Source of the DNA: Rugosibacter aromaticivorans
GTDB lineage: Bacteria > Pseudomonadota > Gammaproteobacteria > Burkholderiales > Rhodocyclaceae
Assembly (NCBI RefSeq): GCF_000934545.1
Contig: NZ_CP010554.1
Location: 1,798,001 to 1,862,000, forward strand
Direction: 5' to 3'
DNA: 64,000 nucleotides
Notes under the pieces: model-generated
Databases searched by the model: none
Seen by the model: the letters and a program-made list of their open reading frames with translations, nothing else
What the model was told of the DNA's origin: nothing
Position numbers and translations under genes: made by a program
Shown here: positions 9,234-17,620 of the stretch, in pieces
Numbering within the stretch: position 1 is the stretch's first letter
Layout: every line of letters starts with the position of its first letter

Positions 9234-9335
9234 TCATGCCGTCAATTCTTTCTCATGCCGAGTGCTGACCCACGTATCCAGGAATTTTTCTGGCGAGACG
9301 TAGCCGAGCGTAGAATGCGTGGCGTTTCCAGTTGT
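9234..9335 (-). mobile_element. 3' tail of an IS3-family transposase (orfB)
   Basis: The minus-strand frame encodes HSTLGYVSPEKFLDTWVSTR followed by HEKELTA and a stop at 9234-9236, the standard C-terminus of IS3-family OrfB integrases (catalytic core absent). It overlaps, in a different frame, the end of the fic ORF, showing that the fic gene's 3' end has been joined to IS debris. No complete terminal inverted repeat could be assigned. Confidence 0.65.
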
Positions 9336-10428
9336 CCCCTTGGGAGACGCCGTCGCTTTTTTAGGCTGTCATTCTCCATCCTGAACCGTACGTTCTCGGC
9401 GCGAACTCGTGATAGTTCCATCCGAAATTGCGGAAGAAGCTCGTTCAGCTCGTAGCTGGTGCTGCGCCCACCGGCCGCAGACTTGCGCAACACGCCATAC
9501 GCCACGAGTTCATTGATATCGCGCAGTGCCGTGTCCGGCGAACACTTGGCAATCGCCGCCCACTTGCTGCTGGGGAGCTTGCCGTCGAAGCCGTCAAGCA
9601 ACCGATTGATCAGTTTCACCTGTCGCTCGTTCATCGGCGTGCCGGCAACGTGCTGCCAGAACCGCGCCCTGGCCAGCACGGCATCGAAGGCATGCTGCGC
9701 CTGATCAACGGCGCGATGCAAGGTAGCAAGGAACCAGGTGAGCCACTCGGTGACGCCAAGCGACCCTTTCTGGGTGCGCTCCAGGATGTCGTAGTAGGCC
9801 TTGCGCTCGCGCTGGATCTGCGCCGACAGACTGTAGAAGCGCTGCGGGCTGCCGTCGGCGCGCGCCAGCAGCAGGTCGCCAATGGCACGGGCAATACGGC
9901 CGTTACCATCGTCGAAGGGATGCAAGGTGATGCACCACAAATGCGCGAGTCCCGCCTTGATGAGCGGCGGCTCATTCGACTCGCCATTGACCCAGCCGAG
10001 AAAGTAGCCCATTTCGTTTTCCAAACGATCCGCCGGAGGGGCTTCGAAGTGCACCCGCTGATGGCCGATGGGGCCGGATACCACCTGCATCGATCCGCTG
10101 GCATCGTCGCGCCAGCCACCGACGTTGATCTTGGAGAGACCGGAATAGCCAGTAGGAAAGAGCGCGGCGTGCCAACCAAACAGGCGCTCCCGAGTGACGG
10201 GGGCTTTGCAGTTGGCGGTGGCGTCGAGCACCATCTCGACCACGCCTTCGACGTGTCGATCGACGGGGGCCAACGCACCGATATCCACACCGAGCCGGCG
10301 GGCGATGGACGAACGTACGGATTCGACGCTGAGGTGCTCTCCCTCGATCTCGCTGGTCTTGACCACGTCCTCGGTGAGCGCACAGACTGGCTTGGTCGCG
10401 CAAGGCCATGCCGACGTCGGCCAGGCGC
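9242..10428 (-). pseudogene. Fic family protein, truncated and frameshifted
   Basis: The long frame (9242-10390) encodes most of a Fic protein: TEDVVKTSEIEGE (an inhibitory-helix-like motif, S/T-x-x-x-E/G), the catalytic HPFDDGNGRIAR motif (AMPylation site) and a C-terminal winged-helix domain. Upstream, the family segment LADVGMALRDQASLCA is in another frame, so a frameshift lies near 10385. The first 60-70 residues usual in these proteins are replaced by the opposite-strand hipA fragment. At the 3' end the sequence runs into an IS3 transposase tail. Full-length relatives are about 370-390 residues. Probably dead. Confidence 0.7.
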
Positions 10429-10964
10429 CCGAAATGAAATACCAGAACGAAGGTGGCCCGGATCTCGCGCAGTGTTTCGCGCTGGTACGCCGTGTCACAC
10501 GCCCGAGTGCCCCGCAGGTGCTGCGATTGCTCGACTATGTGATCTTCAACGCACTGATCGGCAACCACGATGCGCATGCCAAGAATTTCTCATTACTGTA
10601 TTCGAGCAAGATCCCTGTCTTAGCGCCGCTCTACGACGCCCTCTCGACAGCGGTGTATCCGACACTCATGCCCAAGATGGCCATGAAGATCGGTAGCAAG
10701 TACAAGTTCAGCGAAGTCCAAGTGCAGCACTGGGATCGATTTGCAGAGGGGACTGGCCTCGCCAAGACACAGGCTCGCAAGCGCATTCTGGCACTGGCGA
10801 AGTCTCTGCCGTTTACCGCTCGCAAACTCCAGACCGATCCACACAGCGGATTTGCTCGTCACCCCTTGGTCGAGCAGATCACCACGCTGATTGATCGGCG
10901 CTGTGCGCTGACGATTCAGCGACTCACTGACTCTGTTGCTGGCATTGGAACATCCGATGAATAG
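10425..10964 (+). pseudogene. HipA-family kinase, C-terminal fragment
   Basis: The frame from about 10425 encodes the C-terminal kinase lobe of a HipA-type toxin: EMKYQNEGGP, then LLDYVIFNALIGNHDAHAKN (catalytic loop with Asp and the NHD/H.KN pattern), LAPLYDALST (metal-binding Asp) and MAMKIG, ending at 10964. The N-terminal half, the phosphate loop and any HipB antitoxin gene are missing. The 5' break coincides with the 5' break of the opposite-strand fic gene, so one rearrangement beheaded both. A short protein could start at ATG 10434, but would lack the ATP-binding half. Confidence 0.7.
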
Positions 10965-11086
10965 CCGCAAACAACATCGGCGGACACGGGTTCAATTTTG
11001 CATTTGGGAATCAAATGGGCCGTAGTGAGTATGAAAGGTTGGGCAACCCAACCCGCAGCGCTTCGCTTGCGCACTTTCAATGGTAG

Positions 11087-11200
11087 TGAGATGCCGGTAA
11101 GCCAACGTGTTATCGGTTGTTGGTTCAACAGTTTTTGACGCTCTGCCTGCGAAATCTGGCTGCCGTGCCAAACGACTAGCGAGAAGTCTTTTTCGTTCAT
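11087..11200 (-). pseudogene. APS kinase (cysC) 5' fragment
   Basis: The first 38 codons match the start of adenylylsulfate kinase: VVWHGSQISQAERQKLL and PITRWLTGIS, ending exactly where the P-loop (G-SGSGKST) should begin. The frame continues into unrelated sequence (LPLKVRKRSAAG...) to 10916. It is a different cysC lineage from the two copies at 38.4 and 41.7 kb, which share a WHHATVTR start. A truncation remnant next to other gene debris. Confidence 0.55.
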
Positions 11201-11209
11201 TTTATCTAC

Positions 11210-12097
11210 TCATGTGGGCAAATCTTCAGCAGAAAGCTGAAATGGCCGGGGCGAAAAATTCAGATCGCGCGCCGCATCCGAATGCTCGAACACCAGATCC
11301 CGGTTCATTCGTTCAGCCATAGCCGCCGACCAGTGCTGATAACGGGGCAGCCACCGCAAGCAGCCGATAACCAATCGAAAAACACTCAGCGGAATCGTCA
11401 CCAGTCTGGCACGACGATTCATCGCCGCAAAAATCCGCTCAACCATTTCACGATAGGCGAGCGTTTCACCACCGGAAAGGTTATATGCGCTGTTGCCGGC
11501 CACAGGTGACAGTAATGCCGCCACACACGCAGCGGCCACATCATCCGCATGGACTGGCTGACGCAAACCCAGGGCCTTGCCCAGCAATGGAAAGAAACCA
11601 AACCGGCGAACCCAGCGGGCAATTTCGGCGATATTTTTGTCTCGCCCATAACCATAGATCAGCGTAGGGCGGAGGATCACCCACTCAATGCCACGGCTTG
11701 CCGCCCATTCGCGCACACTTGCTTCACCATCGATCAACCTCACCGCGATGGCATTTTCCGCCGTATCGCCAGAGCCGACTTTTGTAAAGCGGCTAGTAGA
11801 AGATAAAACCGCAATACGCCGTGCGCCAGCGGCCTCGATCAGCGAAAAATAGTTTGGCAATACCCAAATGGGCGCGACACATATCCAGTGTGACGTAACG
11901 CCCTCGCCCCTTTGGGGAGAGGGCTGGGGTGAAGGGGATTCAGCCAATGGCAACTGCCGCCACTCAACTCCATCGACGCCATGGCCGGGCGCGCCCCGCG
12001 AATAAGCCACCACCTGCCAATCCGCATCGGCAAGCAAAGGCAGCAGACACTCCCCAACAAGACTGGAAGCTCCCAGCACTCCCACGCGCCATTGCAA
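11210..12097 (-). CDS. NAD(P)-dependent epimerase/dehydratase (extended SDR)
   Basis: 295 residues. N-terminal nucleotide-binding motif GVLGASSLVGE (residues 6-16) and later VILRPTLIYGYGRD and HADDVAAACVAAL, typical of extended SDR enzymes that act on nucleotide sugars or related substrates. Residues about 53-66 (PSPQPSPQRGEG) are encoded by a dispersed repeat inserted in frame and are not part of the fold. A second short repeat (core of the CCAGCGCCGACTTTT family) lies at 11769-11785. It starts 3 bases after the stop of the glycosyltransferase at 12100, so the two are co-transcribed. Substrate not identifiable. Confidence 0.75.
   Translation of the reverse strand: MQWRVGVLGASSLVGECLLPLLADADWQVVAYSRGAPGHGVDGVEWRQLPLAESPSPQPSPQRGEGVTSHWICVAPIWVLPNYFSLIEAAGARRIAVLSSTSRFTKVGSGDTAENAIAVRLIDGEASVREWAASRGIEWVILRPTLIYGYGRDKNIAEIARWVRRFGFFPLLGKALGLRQPVHADDVAAACVAALLSPVAGNSAYNLSGGETLAYREMVERIFAAMNRRARLVTIPLSVFRLVIGCLRWLPRYQHWSAAMAERMNRDLVFEHSDAARDLNFSPRPFQLSAEDLPT
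11759..11799 (+). repeat. CCAGCGCCGACTTTT element, copy 1 (inside the epimerase gene)
   Basis: GCCGTATCGCCAGAGCCGAC then TTTTGTAAAGCGGC; one mismatch in the core (AGAG for AGCG). In frame in the epimerase, encoding FTKVGSGDTA. It shares its right flank (TTTTGTAAAGCGGC) with copy 2. Confidence 0.55.
11897..11940. repeat. in-frame dispersed palindromic repeat in the epimerase gene
   Basis: GC-rich block GCCCCTTTGGGGAGAGGGC followed by TGGGGTGAAGGGG. Read on the coding strand it gives PSPQPSPQRGEG, a peptide seen in many unrelated proteobacterial ORFs where this type of repeat has inserted without breaking the frame. It is partly self-complementary (GCCCC/GGGG). Confidence 0.6.
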
Positions 12098-12099
12098 CG

Positions 12100-12996
12100 T
12101 TAGCCCCTAACCCTGGCCAGCAAACGCTTTGCCGCCTGATAGCACGCCACTATCCCGAAGCGCAGCCACACACCCATCACCACCAACCACATCAGGACAC
12201 CGGGGTACTGATGTCGGAAAAACTTGCGATAAAAGCGGACCATGCCACGGTGCTTGTGCCACTCAACAAAGAAAGGGCGACTTTTGCTGCACACACCCAG
12301 TGCATGGGTAATCTTGGCTGAGGGAACAAAAAGCACCTTCCAGCCACCCAGCCGTATCCGCATGCACCAATCCAAATCTTCGCAATGCAAGAAATATGCT
12401 TCATCCCAATGCCCTACCTGAACAAGCACTTCACGCTTCACCAACATGCAGGCGCCGGAAATCGCTTCAACTTCAATCGAGCCATCCGGCAAGGGCTGCC
12501 TATGCAAATGAAAATCAAAAAACAGCTTCGGCCAGCGGTGAGAAAATTTGGATAACCCGAACGCCCGCACAAAAGACCGCCACGGCGTGGGCACGGCACG
12601 CCGCCCCCCGCCCTGCTCAGTGCCATCCGGATTCACCAGCAGACCACCGGCCATACCGGCTTTGGGATCTGCTCGCAAATGCAACAAAAGCTCCGCCAAG
12701 GTTCCGGGAACAAATGTGCAATCGGGGTTCAGAAAAAGCAGATTATCGGCTTTGGCAACCTCAATACCCTGATTACAGGCGGCGGCAAAACCACGATTCT
12801 GTGTGTTGCTGATCACCTGCACACAAGGCAGATTCTGCACGGCACTCAGGCTGCCATCTTTTGATGCGTTATCGATGACGATCACTTCCACCTCCATCGG
12901 GCAATGCAGCAGAGAATCGACACATGAACGCAACAATGCACCCGCGTTGTAATTAACAACGATGGCGGAAAGTTGAGGTGTTATTGTTGATGTCAT
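12100..12996 (-). CDS. family 2 glycosyltransferase, rhamnosyltransferase-like (WbbL type)
   Basis: 298 residues from ATG 12996, which has GAGGA upstream; the longer frame to 13053 has no clear start site. GT-A fold signatures: SAIVVNYNAG near the start, VIDNASKDGS, NRGFAAACNQG, LFLNPDC (the DXD-like site) and the acceptor-side CEDLDWCMRIRLGGW. C-terminal hydrophobic helix VLMWLVVMGVWLRF. It likely transfers a sugar to a lipid-linked O-antigen intermediate in the cytoplasm. Downstream epimerase in the same operon. Upstream lies a remnant of another glycosyltransferase tail. Confidence 0.85.
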   Translation of the reverse strand: MTSTITPQLSAIVVNYNAGALLRSCVDSLLHCPMEVEVIVIDNASKDGSLSAVQNLPCVQVISNTQNRGFAAACNQGIEVAKADNLLFLNPDCTFVPGTLAELLLHLRADPKAGMAGGLLVNPDGTEQGGGRRAVPTPWRSFVRAFGLSKFSHRWPKLFFDFHLHRQPLPDGSIEVEAISGACMLVKREVLVQVGHWDEAYFLHCEDLDWCMRIRLGGWKVLFVPSAKITHALGVCSKSRPFFVEWHKHRGMVRFYRKFFRHQYPGVLMWLVVMGVWLRFGIVACYQAAKRLLARVRG

Positions 12997-13029
12997 TTTT
13001 TCCAAAAAATCCTCTATCGAATCAATCGG

Positions 13030-13110
13030 GGCAGTTACCGCCGCCCTGGCCACAACCGCTTATCCAGCATCCGCCAGATTTCAGCCATCGTAGCCTTGCG
13101 TTTAGCTGGA
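13030..13110 (-). pseudogene. glycosyltransferase C-terminal fragment (copy A)
   Basis: Minus-strand frame reads AKRKATMAEIWRMLDKRLW then a stop, nearly the same as the end of the fragment at 19434-19685 (AKRKARVADIWRVLDKRLL). The two stretches are in the same orientation and flank the toxin-antitoxin island, so they look like the ends of duplicated glycosyltransferase genes. Confidence 0.5.
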
Positions 13111-13115
13111 ATAGG

Positions 13116-13140
13116 GTAACCGGGGTCTGACCCCGAGGTT
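13116..13140. repeat. CCGGGGTCTG-type palindrome, copy 1
   Basis: GTAACCGGGGTCTGACCCCG, a near-perfect palindrome; one of at least six related copies between 13.1 and 18.5 kb, all between genes. Confidence 0.7.
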
Positions 13141-13198
13141 TCCCAAGAATAACACTTCCATATCAGTGAATTAGCGAAGAGTGTTTGCGTAGGGTTAA

Positions 13199-13226
13199 CC
13201 GAACCAGGGACAGACCCCGATTTTTC
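13199..13226. repeat. CCGGGGTCTG-type palindrome, copy 2 (diverged)
   Basis: ACCAGGGACAGACCCCGATT, a diverged inverted copy of the same element, just downstream of the ParE toxin gene. Confidence 0.55.
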
Positions 13227-13247
13227 GATTTTTCAATTTTGTGTTAT

Positions 13248-13556
13248 CTACTTAAGGATGGACAGAATGTCCTGTCGCTCGCCGAGCAGCCTCGCCACGT
13301 CGACAAAATCGTCGCGCTCGAAATAGAACCACACTAGCGGGAAACCCGTGAACCGCCAGTTTTTCAGTTTGGGAATGCTCAGCGATTCGCCGATGCGCGA
13401 CGAACCGATGCCGGGATTGCGCTCGATCTGGTCAAGCACCTTTCTGCTGGCCGCGACCATGCCTTCTGCGGTAGCAGTGCTAGCCTGCCTGCGGTAATAG
13501 CGCACTTCTTCCTGTAGGTCGGCCAAGGCTTGCGGCCTCAGACGTACTGGCTTCAA
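13248..13556 (-). CDS. parE: ParE/RelE-superfamily toxin
   Basis: 102 residues with the ParE pattern: PQALADLQEEVRYY at the start, IGSSRIGESL, and the closing block WRFTGFPLVWFYFERDD...ARLLGERQDIL. ParE toxins inhibit DNA gyrase, but RelE-fold relatives can cleave mRNA, so the target is not certain. Its start overlaps the antitoxin stop by four bases (ATGA at 13553-13556), the usual antitoxin-first operon. Confidence 0.85.
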   Translation of the reverse strand: MKPVRLRPQALADLQEEVRYYRRQASTATAEGMVAASRKVLDQIERNPGIGSSRIGESLSIPKLKNWRFTGFPLVWFYFERDDFVDVARLLGERQDILSILK

Positions 13557-13804
13557 TCAATCTCGCCGCGCGCAATAGCGAGCAGTTCGCTTTCATCCGC
13601 CTGTGTGAACGGCCGAGGTTGGCCGGACCTCAATCCTTCCTCAATCAACGCGCACAGTCGATTTTTGGCTTCTTCGGCCTGATCCTTGCGGATCAAGTCA
13701 CGGATGTATTCGCTGGTGTTGCCGTAATGACCAGAAGCCACGCGAACATCGATGTAAGCGCGGAGGGATTCGGGCAGGGCAAAGCTCAGTGTATTGCGGC
13801 TCAT
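13553..13804 (-). CDS. parD: ParD-type antitoxin
   Basis: 83 residues. An N-terminal ribbon-helix-helix region (NTLSFALPESLRAYIDVRV, then GNTSEYIRDLIRKDQ) that would bind its own promoter, and a C-terminal toxin-wrapping tail. Typical ParD length. No Shine-Dalgarno precedes ATG 13804; instead a near-consensus promoter ends seven bases upstream, so the message may be leaderless. Confidence 0.88.
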   Translation of the reverse strand: MSRNTLSFALPESLRAYIDVRVASGHYGNTSEYIRDLIRKDQAEEAKNRLCALIEEGLRSGQPRPFTQADESELLAIARGEID

Positions 13805-13810
13805 GAATGA

Positions 13811-13839
13811 ATCGTAGAACGATTAACAATAGTTGTCAA
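13811..13839 (-). promoter_or_regulatory. sigma70-type promoter of parDE
   Basis: Minus strand: TTGACA (13839-13834), a 17-base spacer, then TACGAT (13816-13811). Six bases later comes the parD ATG, so the predicted +1 falls on or next to the A of the start codon. The perfect -35 box and ideal spacing make this a confident prediction. Confidence 0.65.
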
Positions 13840-14295
13840 TGCGGGTGCATATCCCGTGAAACGCAACTCAGTCACCCCCATTAAAACCGTAAAACCAGAA
13901 AAACCGAAAAAACCCGGGAACGGATCATGGGTTTAATAGTCGTAAATCAACCATGCAACAGTTGATTTACATCCGAACACCATGTCCACTATGCAACAAA
14001 AACCCAAGATGCATAGCTTTCAACACCATCTCACCATCCGCCACGACGAGGACACCTGCCCGCGAAGCGGAATCTAACCAAAGAAAATACAAAGCCCAGA
14101 TCTGCAAAGCTGAGCATTTTTTACTCGACCGTCTTGTAACAACGCACGCCGTGTCGCCAGCGCCGACTTTTTGTAAAGCGGCGGATAGCGGATATAGCTA
14201 CACGACGCACGATGATGCGGGGCAATGCCTAGCAAGTAAACCTAGGGGGAAGAACATTGTTTACCTTATCAATATATTCCAGCACGTTCAACTCA
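13840..14295. other. gene-free stretch with a dispersed repeat copy
   Basis: No credible gene. It holds A-rich sequence with repeated AACCG motifs (13880-13915) and one copy of the CCAGCGCCGACTTTT element (14157-14171). The 148-codon open frame across it has no recognisable domain and an odd composition. Confidence 0.5.
14147..14185 (+). repeat. CCAGCGCCGACTTTT element, copy 2
   Basis: GCCGTGTCGCCAGCGCCGAC followed by TTTTTGTAAAGCGGCGG. Intergenic copy; shares the GCCGT-N-TYRCCAGCGCCGAC core with the other copies. Confidence 0.6.
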
Positions 14296-15459
14296 TCATG
14301 CAAAAAACAGCTCATTCGCCAAATCATAAAGCGAAACAGCCTCAATATCTGCAGCTAAGCGATAACGCTCGACACCCGGGTACACCACAAACTTTTTAAC
14401 CGGCGCCAAATCAGCGCAAGCCGCATGAAAACCCCGCTCTACCTTGGGGCTCAAACTGCGCTTGATCTCGATTGCCCAAAGACGCCCATCAGGCCATGAC
14501 AGCAATAAATCTATTTCCGCACCGCCGCTGGTGCGATAAAAGTAGGCCTGCGCTTTATCGGCAGCACACGCCAACAGATTTTCAATCACAAAACACTCCC
14601 AACTCTGCCCAACCACCGGGTGGGCGAGCAGTGTTTCTTTATCCGCAATACTCAGCAGCGCATGCACAAGGCCGCTGTCGCGCACATACACCTTGGGTGA
14701 TTTAACCAACCGCTTGCCGAGGTTTGCGTGCCAGGGCAACAAACGGCGGACCAACATCAAATCGACCAACAGAGCCAGATAACTCCCTGCGGTTTTCACA
14801 TCCACGCCCAAATTGCGTGCAAACTGAGCCGTATTCAACACCCCGCCCTGATGATGCGCCAGCATGCCCCAGAAGCGCCGCAAAGTCTCCGCTGCAATGC
14901 GCGGGCCAAATTGCGGAATATCGCGCTCCAGATACGTGCGAATAAAATCCTGCCGCCAGCGTAAGCTCAGCGCCGCCGTAGGTGCAAGCAAACTTTCCGG
15001 AAAACCACCGCGAACCCACAAATCGTCGGCAGGGATTCGCTTCGTTTCCAGAATGTTGAAGGGTGAAAGCTCCAGATACGCAATACGCCCCGCCAACGTT
15101 TCGCCTGATTGCTTAAGCAGATCAAGCGAAGCCGAACCCAGCAGCAGATATTGCCCGGCTTTTTTTCCTGTCCTGCGCGCCTGATCAATCAACCCGCGCA
15201 GGACCGGAAAAAGCCCCGGCGCACGATGAACCTCGTCCAGAATGATCAGCTTATCTTGATGATCCGCAAGATATAACGCCGGTTGCGCCAGCTTGGCAAG
15301 GTCTTGTTCAGATTCAAGATCAAGATACAGCGCCTGATAGCGCTGACCAACAGCCAAAGCCAGCGTTGTTTTGCCCACCTGACGCGGCCCGAATAACGCA
15401 ACCGCAGGAGAATGGGCAATTGCATCAGAAAGCAGCGGGGAAAGTAATCTTTCAATCAT
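14296..15459 (-). CDS. AAA ATPase with DUF4143 domain
   Basis: 387 residues from ATG 15459. AAA_14-type P-loop GPRQVGKT (residues 24-31), Walker B KLIILDEVHR (about 71-80), sensor LLLGSASLDLL, and the DUF4143 half with GGFPES, TYLERDIPQF and a C-terminal AEIDLLLSW...WAIEIKRS block that resembles a PD-(D/E)XK nuclease-like fold (ID...EIK). Such proteins are widespread, often plasmid or island borne, and of unknown role; some are suspected in defence. A second, diverged one lies at 16487-17620. Flanked by palindromic repeats. The start at the internal ATG is chosen because family members begin I-R/ER-L. Confidence 0.8.
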   Translation of the reverse strand: MIERLLSPLLSDAIAHSPAVALFGPRQVGKTTLALAVGQRYQALYLDLESEQDLAKLAQPALYLADHQDKLIILDEVHRAPGLFPVLRGLIDQARRTGKKAGQYLLLGSASLDLLKQSGETLAGRIAYLELSPFNILETKRIPADDLWVRGGFPESLLAPTAALSLRWRQDFIRTYLERDIPQFGPRIAAETLRRFWGMLAHHQGGVLNTAQFARNLGVDVKTAGSYLALLVDLMLVRRLLPWHANLGKRLVKSPKVYVRDSGLVHALLSIADKETLLAHPVVGQSWECFVIENLLACAADKAQAYFYRTSGGAEIDLLLSWPDGRLWAIEIKRSLSPKVERGFHAACADLAPVKKFVVYPGVERYRLAADIEAVSLYDLANELFFA

Positions 15460-15576
15460 GTACGCAATTATGGATAATAATTCCATCTTTTACAAGGATA
15501 ATTAACACAACAATCGCCCTGAGATAATCTATCCTAAACAGCGAAACAGACCCCGGTTTAAGCGGAATCGCTTATC

Positions 15577-15603
15577 AAAACCGGGGTCTGTCCCCGGTTT
15601 TAA
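15577..15603. repeat. CCGGGGTCTGTCCCCGG palindrome, copy 3 (full)
   Basis: Perfect inverted repeat with core ACCGGGGTCTGTCCCCGGT, flanked by A and T runs. A half copy (CAGACCCCGGTTTA) precedes it at 15547-15561. It lies between the DUF4143 gene and the DUF1778/GNAT pair and could act as a bidirectional terminator. Confidence 0.75.
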
Positions 15604-15668
15604 AATTTAGCTTGTCAGGACATCATCCGGACGTTATTATGGCGCATTGTCAGAATCTGGAGGTCGCC

Positions 15669-15947
15669 ATGAGCACCTTGAACTCATCAAAAAGCGAACG
15701 GATTGATGTCCGTGCCAGCAGCTCTGTCAAGCAACTGCTGCAAGAAGCTGCGCGTGCCTGCCACAAGAATGTCAGCGAGTTTTTGCTTGACGCGGGCGTG
15801 ACAGCAGCCAACCAAGCGCTCGCTGACCGTCGCCAGTTTGTACTCAACGACGATCAGTGGCAAGCGTTTCAGGAGGCGCTGAACCGCCCTGTTCAGGCTA
15901 AGCCCCGCCTGAAGAAGCTGCTCGGTGAACCTGGTGTGCTTGGTTGA
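15669..15947 (+). CDS. DUF1778 antitoxin (TacA-like)
   Basis: 92 residues from ATG 15669, with a strong Shine-Dalgarno (GGAGGT). Ribbon-helix-helix antitoxin: RIDVRASSSVKQLLQEAARA, then NVSEFLLDAGV and the ALADRRQFVLND...WQAFQEALNRP tail that embraces a GNAT toxin. The toxin gene begins at its stop codon (TTGA overlap at 15944-15947). Confidence 0.88.
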   Translation: MSTLNSSKSERIDVRASSSVKQLLQEAARACHKNVSEFLLDAGVTAANQALADRRQFVLNDDQWQAFQEALNRPVQAKPRLKKLLGEPGVLG

Positions 15948-16450
15948 GCACAGCGTATGAGCCGATCCGCAAACTCTCGGTTGCGGATCACGTCGAGCAG
16001 TTTGACTGTGGGCAACCGGGACTGAACCAGTTCCTGCAGCGTTACGCCTTCGTCAACCAGAAAGCCAACAGTGCGCAAACTTACGTCTGCTGCGATGGCG
16101 GTGGCGTGGTGGGGTTCTACAGTCTGGTGGTTGGCAGCGTCGATCTGGAAGATGCGCCGGTACGGGTCGCGAAGAGCTTGGCCCGTCATCCGGTGCCTGT
16201 GATGATTCTGGCTCGACTCGCTGTTGATCGTGATCACCAGGGTAAAGGACTTGGCAAGGCATTGCTCAAAGACGCATTGCTGCGTACAGTGCAAGCCGCC
16301 GATATCGCAGGCGTACGTTGCTTGCTGGTCCATGCCAAGGATGATGCTGCGCGGCAATCGTACGCGTCTTGGGAGTTCACGCCAAGTCCGACCGATCCCT
16401 ACCACTTGTTCTTGATGCTCAAAGACCTCAAGGCATTGTTAACCGGTTAA
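15944..16450 (+). CDS. GNAT acetyltransferase toxin (TacT-like)
   Basis: 168 residues starting at TTG 15944, which overlaps the antitoxin stop. GCN5-type acetyltransferase: FDCGQPGLNQFLQRYA near the N-terminus (family signature), GVVGFYSLVVGSV, and the acetyl-CoA loop RLAVDRDHQGKGLGKALLKD, then the C-terminal SPTDPYHLFLMLKDL. TacT/AtaT toxins acetylate the amino group of charged tRNAs and stop translation. Follows the DUF1778 gene as is standard; ends just before a palindromic repeat. Confidence 0.88.
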   Translation: MSTAYEPIRKLSVADHVEQFDCGQPGLNQFLQRYAFVNQKANSAQTYVCCDGGGVVGFYSLVVGSVDLEDAPVRVAKSLARHPVPVMILARLAVDRDHQGKGLGKALLKDALLRTVQAADIAGVRCLLVHAKDDAARQSYASWEFTPSPTDPYHLFLMLKDLKALLTG

Positions 16451-16455
16451 AACAA

Positions 16456-16484
16456 AGCAAAACCGGGGTCTGTCCCCGGTTTTA
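16456..16484. repeat. CCGGGGTCTGTCCCCGG palindrome, copy 4 (full)
   Basis: Second perfect copy (core ACCGGGGTCTGTCCCCGGT), three bases before the stop of the minus-strand DUF4143 gene and just after the GNAT toxin stop, i.e. exactly between two convergent genes. Confidence 0.75.
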
Positions 16485-16486
16485 CA

Positions 16487-17620
16487 TCAAGCAGACAAAC
16501 CCATAAGCCAATTAGCGGCATCCGTAATTCTGATTCCATTGCGCAACTCTTCTTGACGTAATCCGTAAACTATCTGCACAGCCTGCGTATCAGAAAACTG
16601 TTCAGCAAATCGTAACAGGCCACGATGCGGCTTATTGTCGCCCAACTTGCACTCAATCATTTGCGTCAGCGCTCCTTCCTCGCTGAGCGCGAAATCGACT
16701 TCCGTACCATCCTTGGTGCGAATGTAATGCAGACCAGCCGCTCTTCCCGCGCTATCCTGTAAAAAATGTACATGCTTTTGCAGCATTCCCGCTACCGCAT
16801 TTTCCAGGCGTACGCCCTGATCACCTCGAACCAATCCCGTATCAAAAAAATACACTTTAGGGCTTTGCAAAATAGCGCGGGCAATATTGTGATGCCAGGG
16901 CTGAACGGTAAAAACAATAAACAATGCCTGCAGAATATCCAGATAGCGCTTCAATGTCGCGGGTGCAACCGCCAGATCGCGCGCCATGGAGGCCAACGAA
17001 AGGGGTGACCCCACACGTTCGCGCAACAACTCCACAAACAGACGCATCGTATTGATCTCGTGCAGGCGTGAAAACTCCAGCACATCTTCACGAATCAGAT
17101 CGTTGAAATACTGTGCACGCCAGCGATCCGCCTGCACTGAGTCACTCGCCAGGCACGGTTCGGGGAAGCCACCTCTTTCCAGCAAATGATCCAAAGCATC
17201 GGCGGGCGCCACATGCTGCTGTTCACACCACTCGCGCACCGAAAACGGATGCAAGCGGAAAGCAAAATAACGACCCGCCAGTGAATCGCCCCCTTGCCGA
17301 AATGTTTCCATGCGCGCACTACCCGTCACCAACAGTGCCTGCTCGGGCGAACGCCCGTCCACCACCCCCTTCAACCAGCCCTTCCAATCGTGCATCTTGT
17401 GAATCTCATCCATGACGAGTAGCTTAGCGCGTGGATTCCATGACTGGCGCTGCAACACCCTCCGATCCGGCAACACATCCCAGTTGAGGTATTGAGCATT
17501 CCGGAATAACTGCATCCACTGACGCGCAAGGGTCGTTTTTCCCACCTGCCGTGGGCCAGTCAACACCACCATCTTGGTGGTTAAATCTTTCAATACCCAT
17601 TCGTCGAGGTAGCGCTTCAT
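16487..17620 (-). CDS. AAA ATPase with DUF4143 domain (second copy)
   Basis: 377 residues: P-loop TGPRQVGKTT (21-30), Walker B LLVMDEIHK (about 67-75), sensor LLVTGSARMETF, then the DUF4143 half with GGFPEPCLA, LIREDVLEF and a C-terminal GTEVDFALSEEG...MIECKLGD block (nuclease-like D...EcK). Low similarity to the protein at 14296-15459, so the two were acquired separately rather than duplicated here. Unknown cellular role. The start codon is followed by KRYLDEWVL, a usual family N-terminus. Confidence 0.8.
   Translation of the reverse strand: MKRYLDEWVLKDLTTKMVVLTGPRQVGKTTLARQWMQLFRNAQYLNWDVLPDRRVLQRQSWNPRAKLLVMDEIHKMHDWKGWLKGVVDGRSPEQALLVTGSARMETFRQGGDSLAGRYFAFRLHPFSVREWCEQQHVAPADALDHLLERGGFPEPCLASDSVQADRWRAQYFNDLIREDVLEFSRLHEINTMRLFVELLRERVGSPLSLASMARDLAVAPATLKRYLDILQALFIVFTVQPWHHNIARAILQSPKVYFFDTGLVRGDQGVRLENAVAGMLQKHVHFLQDSAGRAAGLHYIRTKDGTEVDFALSEEGALTQMIECKLGDNKPHRGLLRFAEQFSDTQAVQIVYGLRQEELRNGIRITDAANWLMGLSA

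Noticed and set aside
9428..10696. 422-codon plus-strand frame across fic
   Set aside because: Antisense to the clear Fic sequence; no domain; only its last part overlaps the true hipA frame in another phase.
13953..14399. 148-codon plus-strand frame
   Set aside because: Composition unlike neighbours, includes a dispersed repeat copy, and overlaps the end of the DUF4143 gene.
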